Assembly (NCBI RefSeq): GCF_019083805.1
Contig: NZ_JAHRDV010000001.1
Span: 124,001-188,000, forward strand
DNA length: 64,000 bases
Direction: 5' to 3'
From: Acetobacter estunensis
GTDB taxonomy: Bacteria; Pseudomonadota; Alphaproteobacteria; Acetobacterales; Acetobacteraceae
Shown: positions 6,301 through 13,740 of the stretch, one piece after another
Numbering within the stretch: the first letter of the stretch is position 1
How the letters are laid out: each line of letters begins with the position of its first letter
Position numbers and translations under genes: made by a program
The notes under the pieces: model-generated
Told to the model about the DNA's origin: nothing
The model's database searches: none
What the model saw: the letters and a program-made list of their open reading frames with translations, nothing else

Positions 6301-8188
6301 TCGTGTGCGAGCGGCGCTCGAGGACGCCAAGGTCGTGAAACTGCCGGTATCATCGCAGCAAACTGAGTTCAGTAGACCGCCACCAGGCGTGTCACGTCGG
6401 TTTGTGATGCAGGCGGAAGGCCTGTTTCGGAATTCCGGCGATCCAGACAAGCCAAATACTTTTATCTGCGGACCAATCGAGTGCCTGGCCGAAACGCGGG
6501 ATGCGGAAGGAAACGGTTGGGGCCTGCTGCTCGGCTGGACCGACCGTGACGGCGTGCGACATGAAGAGGCGTTTGCTCGCGCCCTGTTTTCCGGCGACTG
6601 CGGCGAGTTACGGAGCCGTCTCGCCAGTGGCGGTCTCACATTGGCCAGCGGACCAGCCGCCAAGAATGGCTTTTCCGAATGGCTGGCCACGATTTCAACC
6701 GATCAGCGGGCACGAAGCGTGAGCCGGATTGGCTGGCACACTTTCCGCGACGGTCCGGTCTACGTGCTGCCGACCGAAACCTTTGGCCATACGTATGAAC
6801 GAGTGGTGTTGCAGCAGGAAACAGTCGAGCCGGATCTGTTCAACATGGCTGGCACGGTCGATGAGTGGCGTGAGCGCATCGGTTACCTGTGCCGTGGCAA
6901 CTCGCGTCTCGTGCTGGCGGCCGCAACGGCATTCGCCTCACCTCTTCTCACTCTGCTCGGCGAGGATGGCGGCGGTTTCAACCTTCTGGGGGCATCGCGC
7001 CTGGGCAAATCGACCGCTTTGCGCGTCGCTGCCTCAGTTTGCGGCGGAACGCTGCAACTCGGCGCCGAAGGGTTCGTCCGCAGCTGGCGTGCCACGGGCA
7101 ACGCTCTGGAAAGCGTGGCCCTCTCCGCGTGCGATGCTCTTTTGGTCTTGGATGAACTCGGGCAACTCGATCCAAAAGAGGCGGGCGACATCTCCTATAT
7201 GCTGGCCAACGGCACCGGTAAGGCGCGGGCCAGCCGTACAGGCGGTGCCAGAGCCGTGGCGCGCTGGCGCGTGCTGTTCCTCTCCAGCGGCGAGCGCGGC
7301 TTAGCAGACATGAATGCGGAAGCTGGACGCGCAACCAAAGCAGGACAGGAAGTGCGCTTTGTGGACGTCCCCGCGGACGCTGGCGGCCCGTTCGGTCTGT
7401 TCGAGACTCTTCACCATGTCGATGCGGCCGGAGAACTGGCGGAATACCTGCGGGCAGAAACCGGCCGACTTTATGGCACGCCTTTTCGCGCCTTTCTGGC
7501 CGGACTGTCCGACCGGATCTCCGATGAAGGACTGCTCATGTTGCGCGAGGTCCTGCGAGCACGCATCGTCGAACTGACGGACTATTATCTTCAGAACTGG
7601 CCTGAAGCGTCCGGACAGGTCCGATCGGTCGCGCGACGGTTTGCCATGGTCGCGCTGGGTGGAGAACTAGCAACGGATTTCAAACTGACGGGCTGGGCCG
7701 AGGACACGGCGCGTGAGTTAGTACGCGTCTGCTTTAATGACTGGCTGAAGATGCGTGGCACTTCGGGACGGCGCGAGGATGAGCAGGCTGTCGAGCAGCT
7801 GCGCGACTTCATTTCCAAGAACGGCGAAGGCCGGTTTGAGCGATGGATTGAACCCAAGGCAGATGAATTGCCTCAGAGCGGTGAGCAGGCCGAGCCACCC
7901 GGCGAGCGATTCCGCACCCAGATGCGTGCCGGCTGGAAGCGCTGGGAAAAACTGGAAGACGGACGTGACGGTTGGATGTTCTACCTGACGCCAGCCGGCA
8001 TGAAGGAAGCGCTCGTGGGCCTGAACCGGGGCGATGCCCAGCGTGTTCTGATCGAGCGTGGATTTCTAGTGCCAGGCAAGAGTGGCAAGGCCGCAACCGT
8101 CATACGACCGCCCGGATTGCCACCAACACGAGCCTACCAGGTAAAGCCATCCATCCTTGGTTCGGATGCTGGGGATGCGGCAGGATGA
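6272..8188 (+). CDS. DUF927-type P-loop replicative helicase-like protein, 638 aa
   Basis: The protein is a probable ATP-dependent helicase partner of the primase. Walker A is GASRLGKST at about residues 240-248, and a Walker B-like ALLVLDELGQL follows about 60 residues later. These are the marks of the DUF927 family found next to Toprim primases in alphaproteobacterial phages and islands. The start at ATG 6272 follows GGGAAG. An ATG at 6254 and one at 6137 are also in frame, but they lie deeper inside the primase gene. The C-terminal 150 residues are charged. The next 110 bp lead into the toxin-antitoxin promoter. The helicase activity is inferred from family context. Confidence 0.8.
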   Translation: MDQKTGRGRNRVRAALEDAKVVKLPVSSQQTEFSRPPPGVSRRFVMQAEGLFRNSGDPDKPNTFICGPIECLAETRDAEGNGWGLLLGWTDRDGVRHEEAFARALFSGDCGELRSRLASGGLTLASGPAAKNGFSEWLATISTDQRARSVSRIGWHTFRDGPVYVLPTETFGHTYERVVLQQETVEPDLFNMAGTVDEWRERIGYLCRGNSRLVLAAATAFASPLLTLLGEDGGGFNLLGASRLGKSTALRVAASVCGGTLQLGAEGFVRSWRATGNALESVALSACDALLVLDELGQLDPKEAGDISYMLANGTGKARASRTGGARAVARWRVLFLSSGERGLADMNAEAGRATKAGQEVRFVDVPADAGGPFGLFETLHHVDAAGELAEYLRAETGRLYGTPFRAFLAGLSDRISDEGLLMLREVLRARIVELTDYYLQNWPEASGQVRSVARRFAMVALGGELATDFKLTGWAEDTARELVRVCFNDWLKMRGTSGRREDEQAVEQLRDFISKNGEGRFERWIEPKADELPQSGEQAEPPGERFRTQMRAGWKRWEKLEDGRDGWMFYLTPAGMKEALVGLNRGDAQRVLIERGFLVPGKSGKAATVIRPPGLPPTRAYQVKPSILGSDAGDAAG

Positions 8189-8267
8189 ACCATTTTGCAC
8201 GGTCACTTTCGCAGTGATGAGGGGCTTCGGTGCGGTTTTACACGTTTATGTGCGTCTTGATGGGTTT

Positions 8268-8294
8268 AACGATATATAAGTAGGTGTATATATA
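8268..8294 (+). promoter_or_regulatory. Probable higBA promoter/operator
   Basis: AT-rich inverted repeat ATATATA (8272-8278) and TATATAT (8287-8293) just before the HigB start at 8300. TATATA can serve as the -10 element. Autoregulation by the downstream HigA-type antitoxin at such a palindrome is usual for this family; here it is inferred from position. Confidence 0.45.
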
Positions 8295-8299
8295 GAGTC

Positions 8300-8680
8300 A
8301 TGGCGTCGACCCGAAAGCCGATTGAATTCGTAGGCACAGCTCTTGCAGATCTGCGGGAATTTCCTCCCGAAATCATGAGAGAAATGGGTTACGAATTAGC
8401 CTTGGTGCAAGAAGGATGTGACCCATCCGATTGGAAGCCAATGGCTATTGTCGGCCCAGGAGTGAAAGAGATTCGCGTCAGCGGTGAGGACGGTATCTAT
8501 CGTTCTCTGTACGTGGCGAACTTCGGGGACAAGGTCTACGTTTTGCACTGTTTCCAGAAGAAAAGCCAAAAAACTCCCCAACGGGATATCGATTTGGCTT
8601 CAAAGCGATTGGGGACAGTCTGTAGCGGTCTTCGAAAAGCCACGAAGAAGGCGCCAGTGCAGAAAGGGAAGCAGGGATGA
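8300..8680 (+). CDS. higB: HigB/RelE-superfamily toxin (phage Gp49-like), 126 aa
   Basis: This is the toxin half of a type II toxin-antitoxin pair; the family are ribosome-dependent mRNA interferases. The sequence has the Gp49-like/HigB pattern: basic N-terminus, EFVGTALADLREFPPEIMREM, then VKEIRV..EDGIYRSLYVANF and VYVLHCFQKKSQKTP. The last is the conserved basic strand with F-x-K-K-S. The antitoxin gene follows with an ATGA overlap. In mobile elements such modules usually stabilise inheritance, matching the primase-helicase genes before it. Length is normal. Confidence 0.88.
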   Translation: MASTRKPIEFVGTALADLREFPPEIMREMGYELALVQEGCDPSDWKPMAIVGPGVKEIRVSGEDGIYRSLYVANFGDKVYVLHCFQKKSQKTPQRDIDLASKRLGTVCSGLRKATKKAPVQKGKQG

Positions 8681-8985
8681 CCAAACAAGCAGAGAAGTTC
8701 GCGGCTCCGCAGTGCTTCGATAGCGTGTGGGATGCAATCTGCGACACGACCGAAGAAGCTGAGAACATGAAGCTTCGCACTGAGGTCATGGCGGCATTAG
8801 AACGATTCGTGAAGGATAACGGCCTTACGCAGGTGCGTGCGGCGGCAGCTTTTGGCGTGACACAGCCGCGGGTGTCCGACCTCATGCGACGTAAGTTCGA
8901 CCGGTTTTCTCTGGATAGCCTGCTCGCCATGGCGACGCGAGCAGGTTTACGGGCACACATTACCCTGCAGAAAGCGGCGGCCTAA
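8677..8985 (+). CDS. higA: HigA-like XRE antitoxin, 102 aa
   Basis: The antitoxin partner of the preceding toxin. The helix-turn-helix reads ALERFVKDNGLTQVRAAAAF and GVTQPRVSDLMRRKFDRFSL, matching the HigA/XRE (DUF3861-like) antitoxins. The N-terminal about 30 residues probably cover the toxin. It overlaps higB by 4 bp, toxin first, as usual for HigBA. It likely represses its own operon at the AT-rich palindrome near 8280. Confidence 0.88.
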   Translation: MTKQAEKFAAPQCFDSVWDAICDTTEEAENMKLRTEVMAALERFVKDNGLTQVRAAAAFGVTQPRVSDLMRRKFDRFSLDSLLAMATRAGLRAHITLQKAAA

Positions 8986-9017
8986 AAATCCTTCGGAAAC
9001 ATGCGAAGACAAAACTG

Positions 9018-9046
9018 GGGGTCGGAACGATGTTCCGGCCCTTTTT
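9018..9046 (+). terminator. Rho-independent terminator after higBA
   Basis: A 10-bp stem (GGGTCGGAAC with GTTCCGGCCC, one G-U pair, 3-nt loop) is followed by six T. Confidence 0.85.
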
Positions 9047-9168
9047 TCGTCGTCAGCAATACTCCATGAGCATCCTTTCTTGTCATCAGGATGAGCGTCG
9101 GGGCGCGCGGGCAGCGCGGTGGCTTTCTTCCCGTTTTTTGCTCTGACCGCCTGAATTGCACCTCTATT

Positions 9169-9185
9169 CATGCGAAAAACGCATG
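9169..9185. repeat. Palindrome 1, CATGCG-N5-CGCATG
   Basis: Perfect 6-bp inverted repeat around AAAAA. The same arrangement recurs at 9461-9475 (5-bp core) and 9495-9513. The motif flanks the iteron array on both sides and is a candidate binding site for an element protein. Confidence 0.75.
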
Positions 9186-9215
9186 CCTATCGCAGCGCAA
9201 AATGATCGGCCTGCC

Positions 9216-9224
9216 TGTGGATAA
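9216..9224 (-). other. DnaA box
   Basis: TGTGGATAA is the exact complement of the consensus DnaA box TTATCCACA. One or two such 9-mers are expected by chance in a window of this size, so only its place between palindrome 1 and the iterons makes it notable. Confidence 0.45.
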
Positions 9225-9286
9225 TATACTTTGCTCATTGGAGCACAACGCGCAAAATGGCGGAAAACAGCCAATCAGTGCCGGGT

Positions 9287-9400
9287 GGTGTTACACATTT
9301 TTTGAAGGTGTAACAGGGCACCCAAAAAGGTGTAACACGTTTTTATACAATGAAATCCGTATCTTATTTGCACTTGTTACACCGTTACACCTGTTACACC
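9287..9400. repeat. Six-copy iteron array, consensus GGTGTAACA
   Basis: Copies lie at 9287-9295 (GGTGTTACA), 9307-9315 and 9329-9337 on the plus strand. Three tightly spaced copies lie on the minus strand at about 9375-9383, 9383-9391 (last base changed) and 9392-9400. An AT-rich stretch lies between the third and fourth copies. Short iterons next to primase and helicase genes are the hallmark of a theta-type replication origin. The motif is very close to the type I iteron of satellite phage P4 as I remember it (TGTTCACC, complement GGTGAACA). This is a likely replication origin of the element. Confidence 0.75.
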
Positions 9401-9460
9401 GTTTTGAGAACAAGGGAGAGAAAGAGGACGGAAAGTGAGAGGGAGAAAATGCGGAATGTC

Positions 9461-9513
9461 ATGCGATAGACGCATAGCTTGGCAGAATGGAAAACCATGC
9501 GTGATACGCATGG
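9461..9513. repeat. Palindromes 2 and 3, ATGCG-N5-CGCAT
   Basis: ATGCG-ATAGA-CGCAT lies at 9461-9475. CCATGCG-TGATA-CGCATGG lies at 9495-9513 with a 7-bp stem. Together with the copy at 9169-9185 they bracket the iterons. Confidence 0.75.
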
Positions 9514-9915
9514 ATGGAGACCACCCTATGCATTTTCTACGGGTCCTTCCTGGGAGGGTCGTGCTCCGGGGGTTATTCGCGCCCCGGTTAGAGGCACCCT
9601 TTGAGCAAAGAAAAAACCACTTGGTGTTGTTGTTGTTGTCGTCCGACTGACGGGTCTGATGAGTGATCCATGATCGATCGCGGCGACGTGCCGGCATGAA
9701 GCGATCCGAGAGAGCATCACAGAGGCGTCCAGGAAGAGCAAGCAGCAGGATCCGGGGCATGAAGAGAATCGCCCAGCAACTGGACACCTGCCCGCGCCGA
9801 CGTGACCTGATGGCGCGATCAGTGGCCAATGAGTCCGGATTGAGTCCGGGGAGAAAGGCCCTCGCCTGCCCGCCTCAACATGAAAACAAATTGTCTTGGA
9901 AAACCGCGAGGCTAG
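9514..9915. other. Gene-free junction between the origin-like cluster and tRNA-Thr
   Basis: No convincing coding sequence is seen. It contains a GTT microsatellite near 9623-9638 and short GC-rich inverted repeats around 9565-9595. There is no recognisable integrase end. If the element is inserted at the tRNA 3' end, the right attachment site should be near 9916-9960, but no second copy of the tRNA 3' sequence is present in the window. Confidence 0.5.
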
Positions 9916-9991
9916 TGGTGCCGGTTAGAGGATTCGAACCCCTGGCCCCATCATTACGAATGACGTGCTCTACCAACTGAGCTAAACCGGC
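9916..9991 (-). tRNA. tRNA-Thr (anticodon CGT)
   Basis: Read on the minus strand the gene starts GCCGGTTTAGCTCAG and ends with an encoded CCA at 9916-9918. A 7-bp acceptor stem (GCCGGTT/AACCGGC), D arm, anticodon loop TTCGTAA (anticodon CGT, reading ACG) and T arm with GGTTCGAATCC are all present; length 76 nt including CCA. Its 3' end faces the accessory region, the usual orientation for an island integrated into a tRNA gene. Confidence 0.95.
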
Positions 9992-10357
9992 CCGCCTTGC
10001 GGTGGCAGGCTTCTAGCGCAGGTATAAAACCCGCGCAAGCCTCTTCTTCGTCTCTTTTTCCCAAGCCAACCGAAATCCGCAAGACCGAGGAAATCACCCA
10101 CAGAAGTTAACAACTCTCACAGAATATTCACAAGAATGTGAGGATAACGCCACGTGCCTGTTTTTCACGCCTCAATGGCGCACACAACATATAAAAAATT
10201 CCTTTTCTCAAAATAGCATTTCAAAAAACAACTCGAAGAAATCCTGTGTTTATTCACAGACCATAGATGATGCTCTGCCATGCATCCTCATGCTGGTCGT
10301 CCGTTCCATTCATCGGTATCGTGACGGCACTCACCGCTTCAAAGAAGGAGACGAGAT
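9992..10357 (+). promoter_or_regulatory. Leader and promoter region of the pqq operon
   Basis: 366 bp without a credible ORF. It is AT-rich in 10180-10260 and ends in AAGGAG at 10345-10350, the ribosome-binding site of pqqA. CTGTG-TTTATT-CACAG at 10244-10259 is a small palindrome and a possible regulator site; it also happens to contain a TTATTCACA DnaA-box match. The promoter of the pqq operon must lie here, but I cannot place -35/-10 boxes with confidence. Confidence 0.5.
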
Positions 10358-10438
10358 ATGGCTTGGAATACGCCGAAGATCACTGAGGTGCCCTTGGGTG
10401 CCGAGATCAACAGCTACGTCTGCGGTCAGAAGAAATAA
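10358..10438 (+). CDS. pqqA: Coenzyme PQQ precursor peptide PqqA, 26 aa
   Basis: The ribosomally made precursor of pyrroloquinoline quinone, starting MAWNTPKITEVPLG. The conserved E-x3-Y pair that is cross-linked to form PQQ is Glu16 and Tyr20 in AEINSY. AAGGAG lies 7 nt upstream. It is followed by a hairpin and then pqqB. PQQ serves the periplasmic quinoprotein dehydrogenases that define oxidative fermentation in acetic acid bacteria. Confidence 0.97.
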   Translation: MAWNTPKITEVPLGAEINSYVCGQKK

Positions 10439-10456
10439 GGATCCGCAGATCCGCTG

Positions 10457-10489
10457 AAAACGCCGCCCGCCTCGCGCTGGCGGCGTTTT
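10457..10489 (+). terminator. Hairpin between pqqA and pqqB (probable attenuator)
   Basis: AAAACGCCGCC (10457-10467) pairs perfectly with GGCGGCGTTTT (10479-10489); the second arm supplies a T-run. Such a partial terminator is expected to make far more pqqA transcript than pqqB-E transcript, fitting the need for a substrate peptide in excess. Confidence 0.8.
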
Positions 10490-10509
10490 GCGTTTATTGG
10501 GCTTGAGTC

Positions 10510-11433
10510 ATGATTGATCTTGTCGTTCTGGGCGCCGCCGCTGGTGGAGGCTTCCCACAATGGAACTCCAACGCCCCGGGGTGCCAACGGGCACGCTCCG
10601 GCGACCCTCTCGCTCCTTCCCGCACACAGGCGTCCATTGCCCTCAGCGGCGATGGTGAACACTGGTTTGTGATCAATGCGTCTCCCGATCTGCGTCAACA
10701 GATCAACCAGACGCCCGTCCTGCATCCCAAGACGGACCTGCGCTCGACTCCCATCACCGGCGTTGTCCTCACGGGCGCGGAAGTGGACACCATCACGGGC
10801 CTTCTCACTCTTCGCGAACGGCAACCCTTCGAGATTCTCGCGACCCGGCAAGTGCTGGATCAACTGGATGCCAACCCGATTTTTGAGGCTCTGAATCGTG
10901 CGGTCGTCACACGCAGCGAAGTCAAGCTCGACGAGCCCCATACGCTCACCACACTGGAGAGCCGGCCAACCGGTCTGTCGATGAAGCTGTTCGCCGTGCC
11001 CGGAAAAGTGCCGCTTTATGCGGAAAAAGGGCCGGACCCCGCAGCGATTGTTGAAAACGGCGAAACGGTCGGTCTTGAGGTTACGGACGGTCGCGCACGG
11101 ATCGTCTTCATTCCCGGCTGTGCCCGCATGACGGATCGCCTGCGTGACCGTCTGCGCGGCGCGGATCTTGTCCTGTTCGACGGCACGCTCTGGACGGACG
11201 ATGAAATGCTTCGCGCCGGGCTGGGTGAGAAAACCGGCAAACGGATGGGCCATATGTCCGTCAATGACCCAGATGGCACCATTGCCGCGTTCCGCGATCT
11301 TGGCGTGAAGCGCAAGGTCTTTATCCACATCAACAATTCCAACCCCATCCTGCTGGAGGATTCGCCCGAACGGGCTGAAGCCGAAGCCGCTGGATGGGAA
11401 GTGTCCCATGACGGCATGAGGATCACATTATGA
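10510..11433 (+). CDS. pqqB: PQQ biosynthesis protein PqqB, 307 aa
   Basis: A metallo-beta-lactamase-fold protein of PQQ biosynthesis, proposed to be an iron-dependent hydroxylase acting on the Glu-Tyr intermediate. The N-terminus shows the PqqB signature LGAAAGGGFPQWN followed by NAPGC. The C-terminal part has VFIHINNSNP, another conserved PqqB block. Length is normal (about 300 aa). Its stop overlaps the pqqC start by ATGA. Confidence 0.96.
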   Translation: MIDLVVLGAAAGGGFPQWNSNAPGCQRARSGDPLAPSRTQASIALSGDGEHWFVINASPDLRQQINQTPVLHPKTDLRSTPITGVVLTGAEVDTITGLLTLRERQPFEILATRQVLDQLDANPIFEALNRAVVTRSEVKLDEPHTLTTLESRPTGLSMKLFAVPGKVPLYAEKGPDPAAIVENGETVGLEVTDGRARIVFIPGCARMTDRLRDRLRGADLVLFDGTLWTDDEMLRAGLGEKTGKRMGHMSVNDPDGTIAAFRDLGVKRKVFIHINNSNPILLEDSPERAEAEAAGWEVSHDGMRITL

Positions 11434-12161
11434 GTGACAAGCTTCTGACACCCGATGAACTCGAATCCGCATTGCGCGCCATCGGCGCCGAACGCTACCA
11501 CAATCGTCACCCGTTCCACCGGGCGCTACATGACGGCAAGCTGAGCAAAGCTCAGGTGCAGGCCTGGGCGCTGAACCGCTACTACTATCAGGCCCGCATC
11601 CCCGCGAAGGACGCCACTCTTCTCGCCCGTCTGCCCACAGCCGAACTGCGGCGCGAATGGCGGCGGCGTATCGAGGATCATGACGGCGATGCTCCGGGTA
11701 CAGGTGGCATCGCCCGCTGGCTGCATCTGACGGATGGGCTTGGGCTCGACCGGAATTATGTGGAATCGCTCGAAGGGCTGCTTCCCGGCACGCTTTTTGC
11801 CGTGGATGCTTATGTGCATTTCGTGGGTGAGAAATCGATTCTGGAAGCCATTGCCTCCTCGCTGACAGAACTGTTCTCCCCCACCATCATCTCCGAGCGC
11901 GTGGCGGGAATGCTCCGCAATTACAGCTTCATCACCGAGGATACGCTGGCCTATTTCACACCGCGTCTGACACAGGCTCCCCGCGATTCCGATTTTGCAC
12001 TGGCCTATGTGAAAGAACACGCCAGTACAGTCGAGCAGCAGCAGGCCGTGCTCCGGGCACTGAAGTTCAAATGCGGCGTGCTCTGGTCGATGCTCGATGC
12101 GCTGGATTATGCCTATGTAACACCGGGCCGCATCCCACCTGGCTGTTTCCGCCCGGCATGA
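11430..12161 (+). CDS. pqqC: Pyrroloquinoline-quinone synthase PqqC, 243 aa
   Basis: The cofactor-free oxidase that performs the last ring closure and eight-electron oxidation to PQQ. The all-helical TENA/PqqC fold is recognisable from FHRALHDGKLSKAQVQAWAL, NRYYYQARIPAKD and HASTVEQQQAVLRALKFKC. Length matches the family (about 250 aa). It overlaps pqqB and pqqD by ATGA, so translation is coupled. Cytoplasmic. Confidence 0.96.
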   Translation: MSDKLLTPDELESALRAIGAERYHNRHPFHRALHDGKLSKAQVQAWALNRYYYQARIPAKDATLLARLPTAELRREWRRRIEDHDGDAPGTGGIARWLHLTDGLGLDRNYVESLEGLLPGTLFAVDAYVHFVGEKSILEAIASSLTELFSPTIISERVAGMLRNYSFITEDTLAYFTPRLTQAPRDSDFALAYVKEHASTVEQQQAVLRALKFKCGVLWSMLDALDYAYVTPGRIPPGCFRPA

Positions 12162-12451
12162 CGGACGCTTCTCTCCTCACTGAAGAGCGGATTCCCACCT
12201 TTGTCCGCGGCACACGCCTGCAACATGACCGAGTGCGGGATCAGTGGGTGGTGCAGGCTCCAGAAAAAGCCTTTCTGGCCGATCCAATCGCGGCCGAGAT
12301 ATTGCGCCGGGTCGATGGGCACACCACGTTACGGGCCATCATCGACGATCTTGCCACTGCCTTTACCGCCCCACGCGACCTGATTGCGCGCGATGTGCAG
12401 GCAATGGTGCAGGATCTGGCCGAGCGGCAGGTGCTGACATGGAAGGCGTGA
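12158..12451 (+). CDS. pqqD: PQQ biosynthesis chaperone PqqD, 97 aa
   Basis: The peptide chaperone that binds PqqA and presents it to the radical-SAM enzyme PqqE. The winged-helix PqqD core is visible: FVRGTRLQHDRVRDQWVVQA, then ILRRVDGHTTLRAIIDDL. The ATG at 12158 overlaps the pqqC stop (ATGA). A longer upstream in-frame extension is a shadow of pqqC. Confidence 0.93.
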   Translation: MTDASLLTEERIPTFVRGTRLQHDRVRDQWVVQAPEKAFLADPIAAEILRRVDGHTTLRAIIDDLATAFTAPRDLIARDVQAMVQDLAERQVLTWKA

Positions 12452-13530
12452 CCCCTCCTCCCCCGATGAGCCTGTTGGCCGAGCTGACACATCGCTGCCC
12501 GCTTCAGTGTCCCTATTGCTCCAACCCGCTGGCGCTGGAACCAAAAGCCCACGAACTCTCTACCGAGGACTGGCAGCGCGTGCTGGACGAGGCTGCCGTT
12601 CTTGGCGTGCTTCAGGCCCATTTCTCGGGCGGCGAGCCGATGGCGCGCAAGGATCTGCCCGACCTCGTGCGACAGGCGTCACGCGCTGGTCTCTACACCA
12701 ATCTCATCACCTCAGGTGTATTGCTGGATCGGGATTCCCTTGAAAGGCTGACGGATGCCGGGCTGGATCATGTCCAGCTCTCCTTTCAGGATGTTGATCC
12801 ACAGCAGGCCGAAATCATAGGTGGGATGAAAGGTGCCCAAAGTCGCAAGATCGCGGCCGCGCGACTGATCGCCGAAGATGGCATGCCGCTGACCCTGAAC
12901 TTCGTGATCCATCGCCTCAACGCCGAACGTGTGCCCGCCATGTTCGATCTGGCCGAGGAACTGGGAGCGCGCCGCGTGGAAATCGCGCACACGCAATATT
13001 ATGGATGGGGCCTCAAAAACCGCTCCGCCCTTCTCCCCACACGTCAGCAACTCGAAGACACCGAACGCGCCGTCACGGCCGCTCGGACCCGGTTTGGCAA
13101 CCGCATGGCTATCGACTTCGTGACACCGGATTATTACGCCGATGAGCCCAAACCCTGCATGGGCGGCTGGGGCCAACGCTTTCTCAACGTGACACCATCC
13201 GGCCGGGTATTGCCCTGTCATGCCGCCGAGACGATTCCGGATGTAACGTTTCCCACCGTTCACGACGCCTCACTAGGGGATATCTGGGAAAAATCCGAAC
13301 TGTTCGGCCTATTCCGCGGCACAGATTGGATGCCTGAACCCTGCCGAGGTTGTGACCGACGCGAGATAGACTGGGGTGGTTGTCGCTGTCAGGCGCTGGC
13401 TCTGACCGGCCATGCCGAATCCGCCGATCCGGTCTGCCAGCGTTCCGCAGACCGTAAACTCGTGGATGCCGCCATTACAGAGGCGGCAACTGCGACGGAA
13501 ACCTTTGTCTATCGGCGCTATGGCGACTGA
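12439..13530 (+). CDS. pqqE: PqqA peptide cyclase PqqE (radical SAM), 363 aa
   Basis: The radical S-adenosylmethionine enzyme that forms the C-C bond between Glu16 and Tyr20 of PqqA. The catalytic 4Fe-4S cluster motif CPLQCPYC is at residues 20-27. The C-terminal SPASM region has the cysteines for auxiliary clusters (CMGGWGQRF, VLPCHAAE, CRGCDRREIDWGGCRCQ). The ATG at 12439 lies inside the end of pqqD; ATG 12466 is an alternative. No pqqF/pqqG protease gene follows, so the peptide-trimming protease must be encoded elsewhere. Confidence 0.96.
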   Translation: MEGVTPPPPMSLLAELTHRCPLQCPYCSNPLALEPKAHELSTEDWQRVLDEAAVLGVLQAHFSGGEPMARKDLPDLVRQASRAGLYTNLITSGVLLDRDSLERLTDAGLDHVQLSFQDVDPQQAEIIGGMKGAQSRKIAAARLIAEDGMPLTLNFVIHRLNAERVPAMFDLAEELGARRVEIAHTQYYGWGLKNRSALLPTRQQLEDTERAVTAARTRFGNRMAIDFVTPDYYADEPKPCMGGWGQRFLNVTPSGRVLPCHAAETIPDVTFPTVHDASLGDIWEKSELFGLFRGTDWMPEPCRGCDRREIDWGGCRCQALALTGHAESADPVCQRSADRKLVDAAITEAATATETFVYRRYGD

Positions 13531-13584
13531 GTGCTTTTTCCGTCGGAGATAGAACTGGAAAAGAAGAGAAGAAGCCTCTCTATT

Positions 13585-13618
13585 GGCCGCCAGCTTTGAT
13601 CTTATGAGACTGGCGGCC
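13585..13618 (+). terminator. Hairpin after pqqE
   Basis: GGCCGCCAG (13585-13593) pairs with CTGGCGGCC (13610-13618). The U-tract is weak, so termination efficiency is uncertain. Confidence 0.6.
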
Positions 13619-13692
13619 TTAGAAAACCGTCACCGCACATTCCATGGCAACTCTACATTACGCTCTGAGCCGCGCTCTGCTTAGAGCGACAA

Positions 13693-13734
13693 GCGGCTCG
13701 GCTGGCTGAAATCAGCCAAGCCAAGCCGAGCCGC
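13693..13734 (-). terminator. Long hairpin after the SQR-like gene
   Basis: GCGGCTCGGCT and AGCCGAGCCGC form an 11-bp stem around an inner GGCTGA/TCAGCC stem. It lies directly after the stop of the minus-strand gene at 13741. Confidence 0.6.
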
Positions 13735-13740
13735 CTCCTA

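Noticed and set aside
9091-9438. 115-codon ORF across the iteron array
   Set aside because: It runs through the repeats and palindromes, has no ribosome-binding site and no recognisable composition; the DNA is better explained as origin-like.
9435-9650. 71-codon ORF after the iterons
   Set aside because: A GGGAG-like purine tract lies upstream, but the product contains the palindromes and a GTT repeat and resembles no protein.
9663-9980. Plus-strand 105-codon ORF ending in the tRNA
   Set aside because: Its last part is the antisense of tRNA-Thr (the familiar GFEPLAP-like read-through) and the first part has no coding character.
10250-10258. TTATTCACA DnaA box upstream of pqqA
   Set aside because: About two such matches are expected by chance in the window, and no other origin features lie around it; the small palindrome it belongs to may be a regulator site instead.
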